Assembly: GCA_025200525.1 (NCBI GenBank)
Contig: CM045758.1
Coordinates: 165,876,261 to 165,940,260 of the forward strand
Direction of reading: 5' to 3'
Length of the DNA: 64,000 nt
Origin: Camellia lanceoleosa
Lineage: Eukaryota > Streptophyta > Magnoliopsida > Ericales > Theaceae
Under the pieces are notes generated by a model that was not told the origin of the DNA, ran no database searches, and saw only the letters and a program-made list of their open reading frames with translations. The position numbers and the translations under genes are program-made. Of the stretch, positions 12,900 to 23,053 are shown piece by piece. Position 1 is the first letter of the stretch. Each line of letters opens with the position of its first letter.

Positions 12900-13069
12900 T
12901 TTCTTTTAGTGTTTCATTGAAAAATAAGTGAGTCCAAATTCAAAGGATGAGATTATTTAATTCAAGGCTATAAGTTGGCTTTTAAAAGTTAGAAGAAACA
13001 GAGTCAAACAATGTCAAGTACAGAAGGACTTTGCTTTCATTAGAGCCAAGACAATTACATTAAGTAACC

Positions 13070-14539
13070 TTATCTAGGTACAAATTCAAGCTCGTAAAAA
13101 TAAGGAATGGAATAAATAACAAGATCATGGAATTTCGTCCAACAGTGATCAATGAATATTTGTTCTTTCTTTATTATATCTTTCATTTCCTCTAAAGTTG
13201 GCTGCATGAGTTGGTGTGCTCTCACTTCATAATAGAGCTCTTCAGCCTTTGCTTCGAAAGCCTCTTCCCTCGATCTTTGTTCCAACTCATCTATAACTAA
13301 ATCATCCCAATACGCAGAATCTTTATTTTTGAAGTCATCAAAGTCTTCAATGAAGTTTTCTGCTTCGTATTGAGCATGAATTCGAAGAGATGAAAGTTGA
13401 TCCAAAGATTGAGTGGTGACTTTGGAATTTCGATACCAATGAAGGAGTATTGGAAGTTGATCCAGGAACAGGTGAAGTTCTGCTTGGGCGATGGGATTAA
13501 GGATATGGCCCCTAGTCAGAATATCACAAGCCCATCGAAAGTTCTTGAGGGGAATGTCATCCTCAAGAACATTGAAGGGTAGATGAGAAAAAGCTGCAAG
13601 CAGAAGTTGGGCTTGTTTCCGCTCAAATGAAGTTGGGGATGATGGAGGTTTGTAAGGAGGGAAGATTTTGTCCATTGGAAGAGCAAGCCTTAATTTCTCT
13701 GTCCAATAAAGAGTGGGAGGAGGAGAAGGAGTAGATGGTTCTGCTTCAGAAGAAGGTGTGGATGCTTCTATTTCGGAGGATGGAGAAGGTGTGGATGCTT
13801 CCATTCCAGAAGATGGAGAAGAAGAAGTGGTTGCTTCAGTTGGGGGAGATGACACAGGGATGGGAGGAACAAAGGCATTAATATAGTCAAGCCAGTCAGA
13901 AGAGCAAATTTGCGCTTTCTTGGCTAGAAATGAAGGGGTATATCCTTGTGATTCTTCCAAGCACCGGGCAGTGTGCATTATCCTTGTAGGCATGGAGGAT
14001 GTATACCAAGCCACGAGCAAATTCTCCTCTAAACTACGTCGAAGGTCGATGGGCACATATGGATAAACCACCGAGCTTCGAGCGTAGGAAGGAAAATCTA
14101 AAGGGTCAGTGAACTCAATGAAATGATGATTGATCCGTTCCCTCAAGTCCCAGGACTCAGGTGCAGACCAGTTCGTCCATCCAGAAACCCCAGAAGACGA
14201 AGAAGTTGTAGCCTCATCCCAAGCAGAAGCTTGTGAAGAAGAATTTCCCAATTCCATATTTGCAATTTGTCGAAGCAAAGGCTTGAGAGTTGTTCGTTCA
14301 AAGTGCGAAGGGAGTTTAGAGGAAGAACTTCTTGTATCAACGAGTTTGTAAACCAAAGGATTGAGGACAATGTGTTCGTAATCCAAAGGTTGATAATCTG
14401 CGAAAGCCTCCATGACCTGAATATAGAAAGTCGGGTAAAGGTGGCTAATAAATGCGTGGAGATTCTTTTGAGGGGAAACAGCATTACTCAATGGCTCTTC
14501 GTATACTCGATCGACAGAGTGAGAAGGTGATTGAGTCAT
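13070..14539 (-). CDS. Second antisense ORF in element A, unknown protein
   Basis: About 489 codons open from ATG at 14539 (MTQSPSHSVDRVYEE) to a stop at 13070. The frame extends upstream to 14575 without an ATG, so a spliced or non-ATG start is possible. I do not recognise the family. Visible: a Ser-rich segment (SSSSGVSGWTNWSAPESWDL), a Pro/Ser/Thr/Glu linker with a repeated EASTPS unit around residues 235-280, and an acidic C-terminal half (FIEDFDDFKNKDSAYWDDL). It starts less than 200 bp from the 3' LTR and reads away from it. Its open state in an otherwise decayed element suggests recent activity or selection. Confidence 0.6.
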   Translation of the reverse strand: MTQSPSHSVDRVYEEPLSNAVSPQKNLHAFISHLYPTFYIQVMEAFADYQPLDYEHIVLNPLVYKLVDTRSSSSKLPSHFERTTLKPLLRQIANMELGNSSSQASAWDEATTSSSSGVSGWTNWSAPESWDLRERINHHFIEFTDPLDFPSYARSSVVYPYVPIDLRRSLEENLLVAWYTSSMPTRIMHTARCLEESQGYTPSFLAKKAQICSSDWLDYINAFVPPIPVSSPPTEATTSSSPSSGMEASTPSPSSEIEASTPSSEAEPSTPSPPPTLYWTEKLRLALPMDKIFPPYKPPSSPTSFERKQAQLLLAAFSHLPFNVLEDDIPLKNFRWACDILTRGHILNPIAQAELHLFLDQLPILLHWYRNSKVTTQSLDQLSSLRIHAQYEAENFIEDFDDFKNKDSAYWDDLVIDELEQRSREEAFEAKAEELYYEVRAHQLMQPTLEEMKDIIKKEQIFIDHCWTKFHDLVIYSIPYFYELEFVPR

Positions 14540-14713
14540 AATCCGTTCGAATGCTGAAGGTATTGGAACGTCCAACGAAGTTAGGAGTTAATGCAAATGA
14601 TCACCAAAATAGGTGACGGTTGTGTTTCCTGAAAATAGATTCTATGCACGTTCCAAAAAGCGAGGGAAAGGCTTTTGATTCACTAATATCTCCAAGTATT
14701 GGGTATATTAGTG

Positions 14714-14723
14714 CGGGGGGTAA
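14714..14723 (+). other. Polypurine tract of element A
   Basis: A G-run (GCGGGGGG) directly before the 3' LTR, separated by TAA. This is the expected site for plus-strand DNA priming, although the tract is short. Confidence 0.6.
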
Positions 14724-15497
14724 TGTTGGCTACATATTTTGTAAAAGCCAATTACAATTCGACACGTGGCAGAATGAGGGTGTTATTGGAAGATGATTTT
14801 AATCTTAAATCTCAATCATACACGTGGCAATAAATATTGGTTTTCAAGTGGTCTGAGTAACACTAGATCAGTAATGAGATACAAGGTGACGTGGCCTCAA
14901 CGGTTACCTATATTCAAATTCAAATACAGGAGGGAAGTTCAATTGCAAGTGATGGCGTAGTGGAACTATTTCTAAGGCAGCATGATCATCAATCATGGAG
15001 GAGCAGTTCGACGGTTCGAAGTACAATTCGAAGGTCATCTTTGACAAGTATAAATAGCAAGGAAGTTCCCAGAAAAAAGCCCCCAGACTCAGATCATATA
15101 AACCAGTTTTTACTTCATATTTTCCTTTCCAGTTTTACCTTTCCTGTACTTTAAATACTCGTTCTTTAAATACCTGCATTGTACTTCAATTCATAAGAGT
15201 AGTTTCAAGTAGGTTCAAGTAGACTGTTGCTGTAAACCTCCTCGAGGCTGAGTTTGGACTATTGTAAGTATTTATGTTAATGAAATACTTCAATTGTTCT
15301 TCATATTAATTGTTATTTCTCTTAATTTCTCCTAAAGTCAAGTTACCAGTAAAAGTCCTCTTCATTGAGGCTGAAAGAACTAAAACATAGTCGCCTGATA
15401 ATTGATTGGCAATTATAATTTTCTGTAAGGACTGATTGATCCTTGCTGGCACGCTCACATTTACAAATATACCCTTCGAAAAGCCAAAAAGCCAACA
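14724..15497 (+). repeat. 3' LTR of retrotransposon A
   Basis: 774 bp, same ends as the 5' LTR (TGTTGGCT...AGCCAACA), followed by TTAAT at 15498-15502. Confidence 0.95.
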
Positions 15498-15975
15498 TTA
15501 ATACAGTAATTCACTTAGGAATCAAAACTATTTTCTATGAGTTTTTAGTTTAGAGTGAATTTGTTAATTCAACTCTAAACCAACTATTAAGCCTAGTTTG
15601 GTTTTAGATTTTTTGGTTTAAAAAGTACAAAAAGATAAAATTAGTTATATAAGTCAATAAAATAAAATGTCACGTTTAAACCATAATTATTATTTTTTTT
15701 TTTTTGTACAAATGTTAAAAATGTCAACAAAACCAAACCAAATGAAACTAAAAAATTCAAGCTAAAAAAGTCCGAACATAAAAAAAATCAACTAAAAAAC
15801 AAAGATAGCAAGATTCAATTACAAGTTGTAGATTCTATGAAGCTCTCTAGATTCAGCTAGAATTAGGTTGTAACTTGTGATTTGTATTTTAGTCTTTGGT
15901 CGTAGTAGATTGGTTAATTTGATTAAGTTTCTTTTTTCTAGTTGTGATTTGTACTTTAGTATTTGGTTGTAACGT

Positions 15976-15976
15976 G

Positions 15977-16020
<44 letters not shown>

Positions 16021-16380
16021 ATTCTAAAAAATAATAATTTAGAGAGTTGACTCATTTTTCAAATTATTTAGGAAACTAACCTAGTCTTTAAAATTGCATT
16101 TTAAAAATATAATTTGAAAATTGAAATTGCATTTTTAACATGATATTTTACCTAAAATCGAATGTTAAAAATGCAATTTATGATGACATGAACTGCACTT
16201 TTTGAAATTACATTTTCAACATAGGATTTCAAAGTGAAATTGCATGTTGAAAATGCAATTTCAATTTCAAAATCGCATTTTCAAAATGCGATTTAAAAAA
16301 TCAAGTTAATTTCCCAAATAATTTGAAAAGTGGATCAATTCTCTAATTTTTTTTTTTTAGAATATTAAAAAAAAAAACTC
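15976..16380. mobile_element. Fold-back MITE-like element
   Basis: The outer sequence 16018-16088 (AATATTCTAAAAAATAATAA onward) is matched in inverse orientation by 16300-16366 (ending TTTTTTAGAATATT), about 70 bp at high identity. The arms continue inward as alternating AATTGCATTTT and AAAATGCAATTT, so nearly the whole element can fold into one hairpin. Outside the arms are a run of about 37 T on the left and a short A run on the right, which may be part of the termini. Flanks share the phrase TGATTTGTATTTTAGTCTTT. No clean target duplication could be fixed. Confidence 0.65.
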
Positions 16381-17273
16381 TTGTAACTTGTGATTTGTAT
16401 TTTAGTCTTTGGTTGTATTTTAGTCCCTGTCTGAATATAATTGCTTTATTTTTAAGGTTAATTATATTAAGACTCTTTCAATTATTAGTGAATATTAATT
16501 TATCTCTCTTGTTTATGAATTCGTATATATTTTCTTACTCAATTATGAAAATCATACAAATACATCATTTTCGAGGAGGTTTACAATGGGCGAAAGTGAC
16601 ATTTTTATAATTGAATGAATCAAAACGTGCATATTCATAAATGAAAAGATATTTATTAATAGTTGAGGGGTCATATAAATAATTCTTATTTTTATTGATT
16701 CTAAATATGTGGTTGGACTAGATAGTGCAAAACAAATACAAAAAATTATTTTACAAAAAAGATAATTACAATTTAGTGGTGTTTTAAAAAAATATTTATA
16801 GATACATAAAAAGTTTTAGAATTTTAATTATTCATGTTGATAAAGTTTATCATTGTAATTTTCTTTCCTGCATTTACTATTACTATTCAATGATTCAATG
16901 TAATTTGGGACATTCACTGTTCAATGTAAGTTTTCAAAAATAATTTCAAATCGGTGATAAAAATTTTGTACATTAATAATGAAAGACTAAAGCTTTTCCA
17001 TATATTTGTAATTATTTTCTAAAACCACCATTGAGTTGTAATTTTCCCCAAAAAAATAAAAAAGAAATGTAGATGAAATAATAGCAAATTAATAGGACAA
17101 TCTTTTATTTTGTTTTATTTTAAATGAGGTGGAATCTTCAATTATAATTACAACTTATGGAATATGCAAAGGATTGGACAAATTTGCCCCTTCTATTTCT
17201 CACAGAATTTTGACTCTCTCTCTCTCTTTTTTTTAAAAAAAAATTTCTCTCTTTTCTCCTATTTTTTTCTTCC

Positions 17274-17490
17274 CTCGTTTGGCATGTGAGTATTTTAGTC
17301 AAAAAATTAAAAAGTTACTAAAAAAATAAAAAACAATGATCTATACCAAAAAGTCATAAATTTCTTTTTCTCTCTATTTTTTGCACATTTTTAGTAAAAA
17401 ATTAAAAAATATTTCAAATATACTAATTTTTTATCTCATATTTTAGCTAAAAATCAAAAAATAATTAAAATAACATGTTACCAAACCAGG
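17274..17490. mobile_element. Short AT-rich MITE
   Basis: Ends are inverted relative to each other (CTCGTTTGGCATGT on the left, ACATGTTACCAAACCAGG on the right). The interior, with CTATTTTTTGCACATTTT and ATTTTAGCTAAAAA, resembles 34085-34306, so both belong to one family. About 217 bp, non-coding. Confidence 0.55.
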
Positions 17491-19498
17491 CCCTCTCCCA
17501 CATGTCACTCTCTTTTTATACTTCTGAACAATTACTCACACACTCTCTCTTCCTTTCTTGTTCAATTTTACTTGTTTCTTACATTTATTTTTTATTTTTA
17601 AATATATTCACTTCTTTTCTTCATTTTTTTTTTAATGAGTGATACAGCAACTACATAAATAAAGTTTTTATATAATAATTACATAAATTAAACTTCTGTA
17701 AAATAATTACCTAAATAATGTAGTGCAAAACAATATAAATTAGTTTTTATTACACAATTACATTTATTAAGTTTTTATAAAAATAACTACAAAATTAAAG
17801 TAGTGCATAATTTTTTAAAAAAATTGTATGCTGATTTTAAACTCTAGCCACCTTTGCCACCCAAATCTCCCAGCCATTTCTTGTAGTGACCCAAAACTCC
17901 GTTTTTAGCTAAAAAAACGAGTTGGAGGTAAGCGTCATCCATGATCGGTACAAGTGTCACTTGGTGCTACTATGCTCAGTGCAAGTGCAACTTGTGCAAC
18001 AATTCACATAGATTACAGTTGCATCAGACCTATTGCACTTGCATTGTGAAGTTTTACAATGTGTCTCTTTGATTCAATTGAGTTACTCTTTGATTTTCTT
18101 AAAATTTTAAATTTAAAAATAAAAATAATAATAATGACACATGATGTAAAAAAAAAAAAAGTCCCTTGTGTAGTTGATTAAATTAATTAATTTTTAGAAA
18201 AAAAAAAAATCAAGTTTAACCCTTATAACAAAATAAATTCTAAACTTTTAATTTTTTTCAATTTAAACCTTAATCTTTTGATTTGTTTTCAATCTACTTC
18301 ATATGCATATTTTTGTTAAGTAAAATTGAAGAAAAAATGTATTTTACTCATTAAACTCAACAAAAAGTGTATTTTAGACATTTTATGTACACTTACATTG
18401 AATTTAATAATTAAAATATATTATTTTCATCATTTTTACTTACTGAAAATAGGCAAATAGTTTATATTAAAGACAAATCAAATGATTGTGATTTAAATTG
18501 ACAAGATAAAAAATTTAGGATTTATTTTGTTACAATGATCAAACTTTAGGGTTTTTTTTTTTTTTTTCCGCCTTGTAATTTCTCCTTAATTTTTTAATTT
18601 TATTTTAAACCATTTTTTTGTGCATTTTAAAATTAATAACTATTTATATAGGTTAGTAGTTCATGTAAAGCAAATCAACAAAATTTTCAATCCAGATGTA
18701 ATGAAAACGACAGAGAATAAGACCGGAACCGATCCAAAAAAAGTACACAAACAAAGCCCAATGGGCAGGAGCTCGTGATCAGATTTTGTTTCCTGTTAGC
18801 TATTTTTGTGAAGTTGCATTCCAAGCGCAGTTTTGCATTCTGCACCATACACGTACGTTTTGGGCCTGACCAGCCCTCCTAAAATTTAAAGAATCTTATG
18901 GGCTGGTCCTATGACTTAACCTTAATTATTAATAGATCTTACTGTAACTATTCATGATAAATTTAATATAGTAAAAATATTTTAATAAAATATAATTTAA
19001 TTACTTATACTTTTTATATCATAGTTCAAGACAAACTAATACAAATGAATTAAAAATAAATCAAAACTCATAATCAAAAATTCAAAATAATTCAATCATT
19101 TATCACTTTAATAAATTTATCAATATCATTATAAGTACCAAATGATCATTTTACAAATACAAAATATACATTTAAAAAGTCTAAAAATTTTCTTATTACT
19201 AAAATTATGGACAAATACATAAAAACAAGGGTAGAATTGTTATCGTTAGGGGTGTGTGCGGTACGGATCGGTGCAGTTTAGAAGAAAATTAGAAATCATA
19301 CGGTGGGTGGCGGATTGGTAAAAGTGCCATTAGAAATTATCATTTTTCTTATCAAAAACCAACGTTTTGGTTGGCAAATAATGGCTGTTTTGACTTGGCG
19401 GTTCAGGCGGATTGACGGTTTGTAAAAAATATAATTAAAATTATAGAACTTAAATCAAAGAGAAAAAATCTAATTTATAAATTAACCAAAATTGTTAT
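17491..19498. other. AT-rich intergenic DNA
   Basis: No open frame of note. Long A and T runs, no clear gene. The stretch at 17881-18060, with TGTAGTGACCCAAAACTCCG, is richer in GC and vaguely like a retrotransposon LTR start, but no partner end was found. Confidence 0.4.
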
Positions 19499-20335
19499 AA
19501 TATTGACATACTAGTAAAGATTTCATTCCAAGATCCATTGTTTGAAAGATATGATTAACTTGTTATAATAAAATTTTGGAATGAGGAAGGGCAGTGCTAC
19601 TTTAGAGAGTAAAGGACATGCCTGTGTTATTACAAAGTATGGAAGGACTAAATTGTTCCAAAACATTCTGAAGTAAGGGTAAGAAGTGACATTTTAGAGA
19701 GTAAGGATGATGCCGGTGTTATTTCAAAAGTATTCAAGGGGTGTTAGAGTAATTTATCCTTAAGAAAATTGTTCAATTTGAATATAGTGATACTAGTAAA
19801 GATTTCATTCCAAGATCCATTGTTTGAAAGATATGATTAACTTGGTCGAAACTTAAGCAGGTTATTGTTGGACTACCTAATGTAAGAGGAAGGAGAAGAA
19901 ATATTAAAAGTACATAGCAAGAACAAGAAACTAGACAAGGATGTGTCTCTCAGTGTCATTGCCCTACGAACGCCAAGGTTCAACAGTGTTGATCTAATGA
20001 CCCTTATGAATGAAGCAGCCATTCTTGCTGGTTGGAGAGGCAAAGATAAGATTACATCAAAAGAGATTGATGACTCAATTGATCAGATAGTGGCAGAGAT
20101 TGAAGGAACCAAGATGACAGACAGGAAGAGCAAGATTTTAGTGGCGTATCATGAAATTGGGCACACTATTTGCGCGGAAGTTCACTATCTTACACTTTGT
20201 TTTTTCTATTGCTTCATTTTTTGAACTTGAAATGACAAGAAAAGGGCAACTAGTTTCAAGGGAATGCCTTATGCTAACAACAAGCCTTATTGTTGGACCA
20301 AACTGCACTTAAGATCAACATTGTGATTTGATATG
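19499..20335 (+). pseudogene. FtsH-like pseudogene fragment, copy 1
   Basis: Part of a thylakoid-type FtsH (FTSH2/8-like) AAA+ zinc metalloprotease. Intron sequence 19499-19860 is followed by a coding segment 19861-about 20178 that begins VIVGLPNVRG, is put out of frame by a one-base insertion near 19890, then reads KLDKDVSLSVIALRTP to the zinc-binding motif HEIGH (YHEIGHTIC). The donor after it is GG instead of GT. The sequence matches copy 2 (62747-63300) through exon and introns, so it is a DNA duplicate, not a retrocopy. The ATPase core and the last exons are absent. Similarity stops at about 20335. Confidence 0.88.
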
Positions 20336-20510
20336 TAGTACTTCATTACATTACGAGGACTTCCAAATCTTCTTCACATGTTGACATTTAGATTCATGTC
20401 ATACTTCATTACATTACGAGGACTGCCAAATCTCCTTCACATGTTGACATTCAGATTCATGTAGTACTTCATTACATTATGAGGACTTCTAGATCTCCTT
20501 CACATGTTGA
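20336..20510. repeat. 63-bp tandem repeat, about 2.8 copies
   Basis: ACTTCATTACATTACGAGGA recurs at 20340, 20403 and 20466, each followed by CCTTCACATGTTGA or close variants. It starts exactly where similarity between the two FtsH copies ends. Confidence 0.85.
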
Positions 20511-20696
20511 TCTCATTTCAAGTGGTTTGTGGGAATGAAATCTAGTTGTCTATATTGATAGATACATATTATACATGTAAACAGACATACTACTAGATTA
20601 AAAAAGGATAGAGATGAGAAAGAAGTGGAAACAAAGAAGATGCTGAGAATATGAAACGGGAAGCTATATATAATTGATGAACTAGTTGTTTAAGAA

Positions 20697-22238
20697 ACTA
20701 TCAACCCTTTGCATTGGTTGTCCTCGACAGAAACTTCATGCAAATGGGCAGATTTACACCTGTCAACGCCAATATTGAACTGGGCAGAGTCCATATCCCA
20801 TCTCCGCAAATCAAACCAGAAGCCATGGCAGGTCCAAATGCATCGGTCTTTTTCTTGTTTATCTTTTGCCAAACAAATAGTATGAAGCTTCCAACACACA
20901 TATTGATAGCAAAGTATGATCCAATATAGAAGGGTATTGCCATTGCCATAGGGATAAGGATAAACTTTGCTCTTTGCTTTCCTGCAATGTCTCTAATGGC
21001 GTTGATAACGACAACTATAATAAAAAAACACATAGCAAAGGGTGAGGCAGTGCTTTGGCAAAGCTGAGAACCCTTCAACCCCCAAGATTGCCATGTTTCG
21101 ATAGACAAGAGCGTAAGGAACGGGGTATTGTGTTCTGGTGATTCCAATATCATGGAAAGCCTTGTAAAAGAGCCAAAACACACAAGGCAAAATGACACAA
21201 CCCATTGCTGTTCCAATGACTTGGCTTACGAACATGGACCGTGGTGAAGCTACGGCCATGTAATCTGTTTTAAAGTCCTGCATTAGGTCAGAGGCAGTAG
21301 AGACAATGTTCATCATGACCCAATTGTAAAGATTGCTAACTTTCCATATGTGGATGCCAAGGACCAGTTCATGAGCCCATAACTGTAAGCATTGCAAAAG
21401 GCTAGTGTTGGCGCAAAGACATAAATAACCACAATGTAGTACCATTTGAGTTGATGGAAGATGTGTGGAAGCACTTCAGTGGAGATAATGGCAATGCCAA
21501 CATATCCAACAACTGCAAAACAAGCTGGGATTTTGTCTTTGAGAAAGAGTTGTGTTCGATGCTGATCATCATAGGACCTGATGGGTTTTAGGGGTTAACA
21601 CCACGAGAACCAGGAGGACACTGCTTTGGTCTTTAACACAGAGTTGGCGATACAAACTGAATAGAGTAATACCAAGGACTTTGATAAAGTTGTAGAGGCC
21701 TTCACCTAGTATCAAGGCTATTCTAATAAATACCTGTAACAAATCAAGGGTGAAAATTAAACGGGTTAATTTAATAATACTGGTTTAATTAACTTGGTCT
21801 GGATTTAGAAAAAGAAAAGGAAGTGACATACCCATAACCTTGCAGGCCATGGAGGCTTGATTGGCTAAGGTCTGCAGGTTGCCACCAATGGCCTCTTTGG
21901 TTATATATAAGTGGCCACATTATACCCCATGAAAGGATTGCTCCAAGTAGCAAAGATACGTTGATTAGGTGTGGACAGATCATCCCAACACCGACATAAG
22001 TTGCAGAGAAATCAAAGTAAAACCTAGTTTTACAAAAAAAAAAAAAAATGTGAATGGAGAAGTAAATTAATTTTGTATTGTATCATTACAATCAAAGCTG
22101 TACCTATTTTCAAAGGCTTTGAGACCAAATGTAGGGAAGCTTGAAAATCCACAATTATCCTCTACAGTATAGAACCATTGGAAGAAGCCCCACAAGAAAC
22201 TGTAAGAGAAAAACTTTCCCAGAGCTCTGACTTGTTTC
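20697..22238 (-). pseudogene. YSL-type metal-nicotianamine transporter pseudogene (3' exons)
   Basis: Relic of a yellow-stripe-like oligopeptide-family transporter, a membrane protein importing metal-nicotianamine chelates. Exons on the minus strand: 22238-22104 ([20 protein letters not shown]), 22023-21832 ([20 protein letters not shown]), and 21733 to about 20701, with GT-AG borders. The last exon contains [54 protein letters not shown] and, at the C-terminus, GPAMASGLICGDGIWTLPSS. Lesions: frame changes near 21455 and 21030, and an internal deletion near 21325-21330 that removes the conserved Gly/Ala-rich stretch before [11 protein letters not shown]. The N-terminal third is missing because retrotransposon B begins in the intron just upstream. 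Confidence 0.9.
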
Positions 22239-22264
22239 CTAGAATGAAAATTGATAATGAGAAG

Positions 22265-22676
22265 TGTGGGGAGGAGGTTTGGAAATACTCTTCCGATCCT
22301 GGGAGACGCTCGTGATCCTCAGCTAGCCACCTGAAAAGGAATGAACACTCCAGTCGGGAGTGCCGGAATTAGCACTCCAACGGATAAGTCAGTGTATACT
22401 CTCTTGATTGCTTGTATCTTAAGTTAAGCATACTAGTTCTCATATACCTTTCTCTGACTGATGATCCTGTATTTATATTATTCTCTTTGGGCCTTAGGGC
22501 CATGCCCATCTTCGATCCTTTACATGTACTTCTACTCGGCATTTGTTCTACTGGTTGGAATGCCGATTATTTTATTCGACTCTTCAATTGACTAGGATCA
22601 ATGCCGAATAAAGGTTATGTCCCAGACTGGACTTGTCGATTCATCCCTATTGATCCAATGAAATTCGGCTCCCACA
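22265..22676 (-). repeat. 3' LTR of retrotransposon B
   Basis: 412 bp. Plus-strand left end TGTGGGGAGGAGG and right end GGCTCCCACA form the inverted repeat TGTGGG. Pyrimidine-rich DNA follows immediately (22677-22700, TTGCCCCTCC and CACCCC), the complement of a polypurine tract, which identifies this as the 3' LTR of a minus-strand element. Confidence 0.8.
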
Positions 22677-22700
22677 ATTGCCCCTCCAAACACCCCACTA
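22677..22700 (-). other. Polypurine tract of element B
   Basis: On the minus strand this reads purine-rich GGGGTGTTTGGAGGGGCAAT directly before the LTR terminus TGTGGG, the expected plus-strand primer site. Confidence 0.6.
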
Positions 22701-23053
22701 GCATCAGTTAGTCGGCGTGTTTGGTTTCGAGCCTAGAAAGTCAAAAATTCGGTGGTTAATCCTCTTTCAATGCGTGTCAGAACGCCCACACGCTTTTTGG
22801 TCATTATAACGATTTCCCGCCCCTTCGTACACTGCCTCTATTTAATGTGATTTAAAATTGTCTCTTCGAATGTATGTTTTGAATACTAAAAAATATCTGG
22901 TTCACCTTCTAATGCAACTCCTTCACTTCGCTTCTTCTACAACTCTTTGTTTCTCGTTTTCCCCCTTCGTCTCCTGTAAGTTTTCTTCTCCTTCATTTTC
23001 GATCCCACTTCCTTGTTTGCTTTTAGTTTTCCATAATCCTTGGGCTAGCCAGA

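Larger units (their letters stand above)
109..15497 (+). mobile_element. Complete LTR retrotransposon A (Ty3/gypsy, Tat-like)
   Basis: A 15.4-kb element bounded by direct LTRs (109-879 and 14724-15497) that begin TGTTGGCT and end AGCCAACA, flanked by the 5-bp duplication TTAAT. Order on + is LTR, primer site, gag, protease, reverse transcriptase, RNase H, integrase, which is the Ty3/gypsy order. The Gag knuckle is C-x2-H-x4-H-x4-C and long extra reading frames lie antisense between integrase and the 3' LTR, both of which I associate with the Tat clade; that placement is inference. Gag-pol is split by many frame changes, so the copy cannot be autonomous, yet the two LTRs differ at only about fifteen to twenty places by eye. 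Confidence 0.93.

Noticed and set aside
17881..18060. Possible solo LTR start (TGTAGTGACCC...)
   Set aside because: No matching end, target duplication or second copy in the window.
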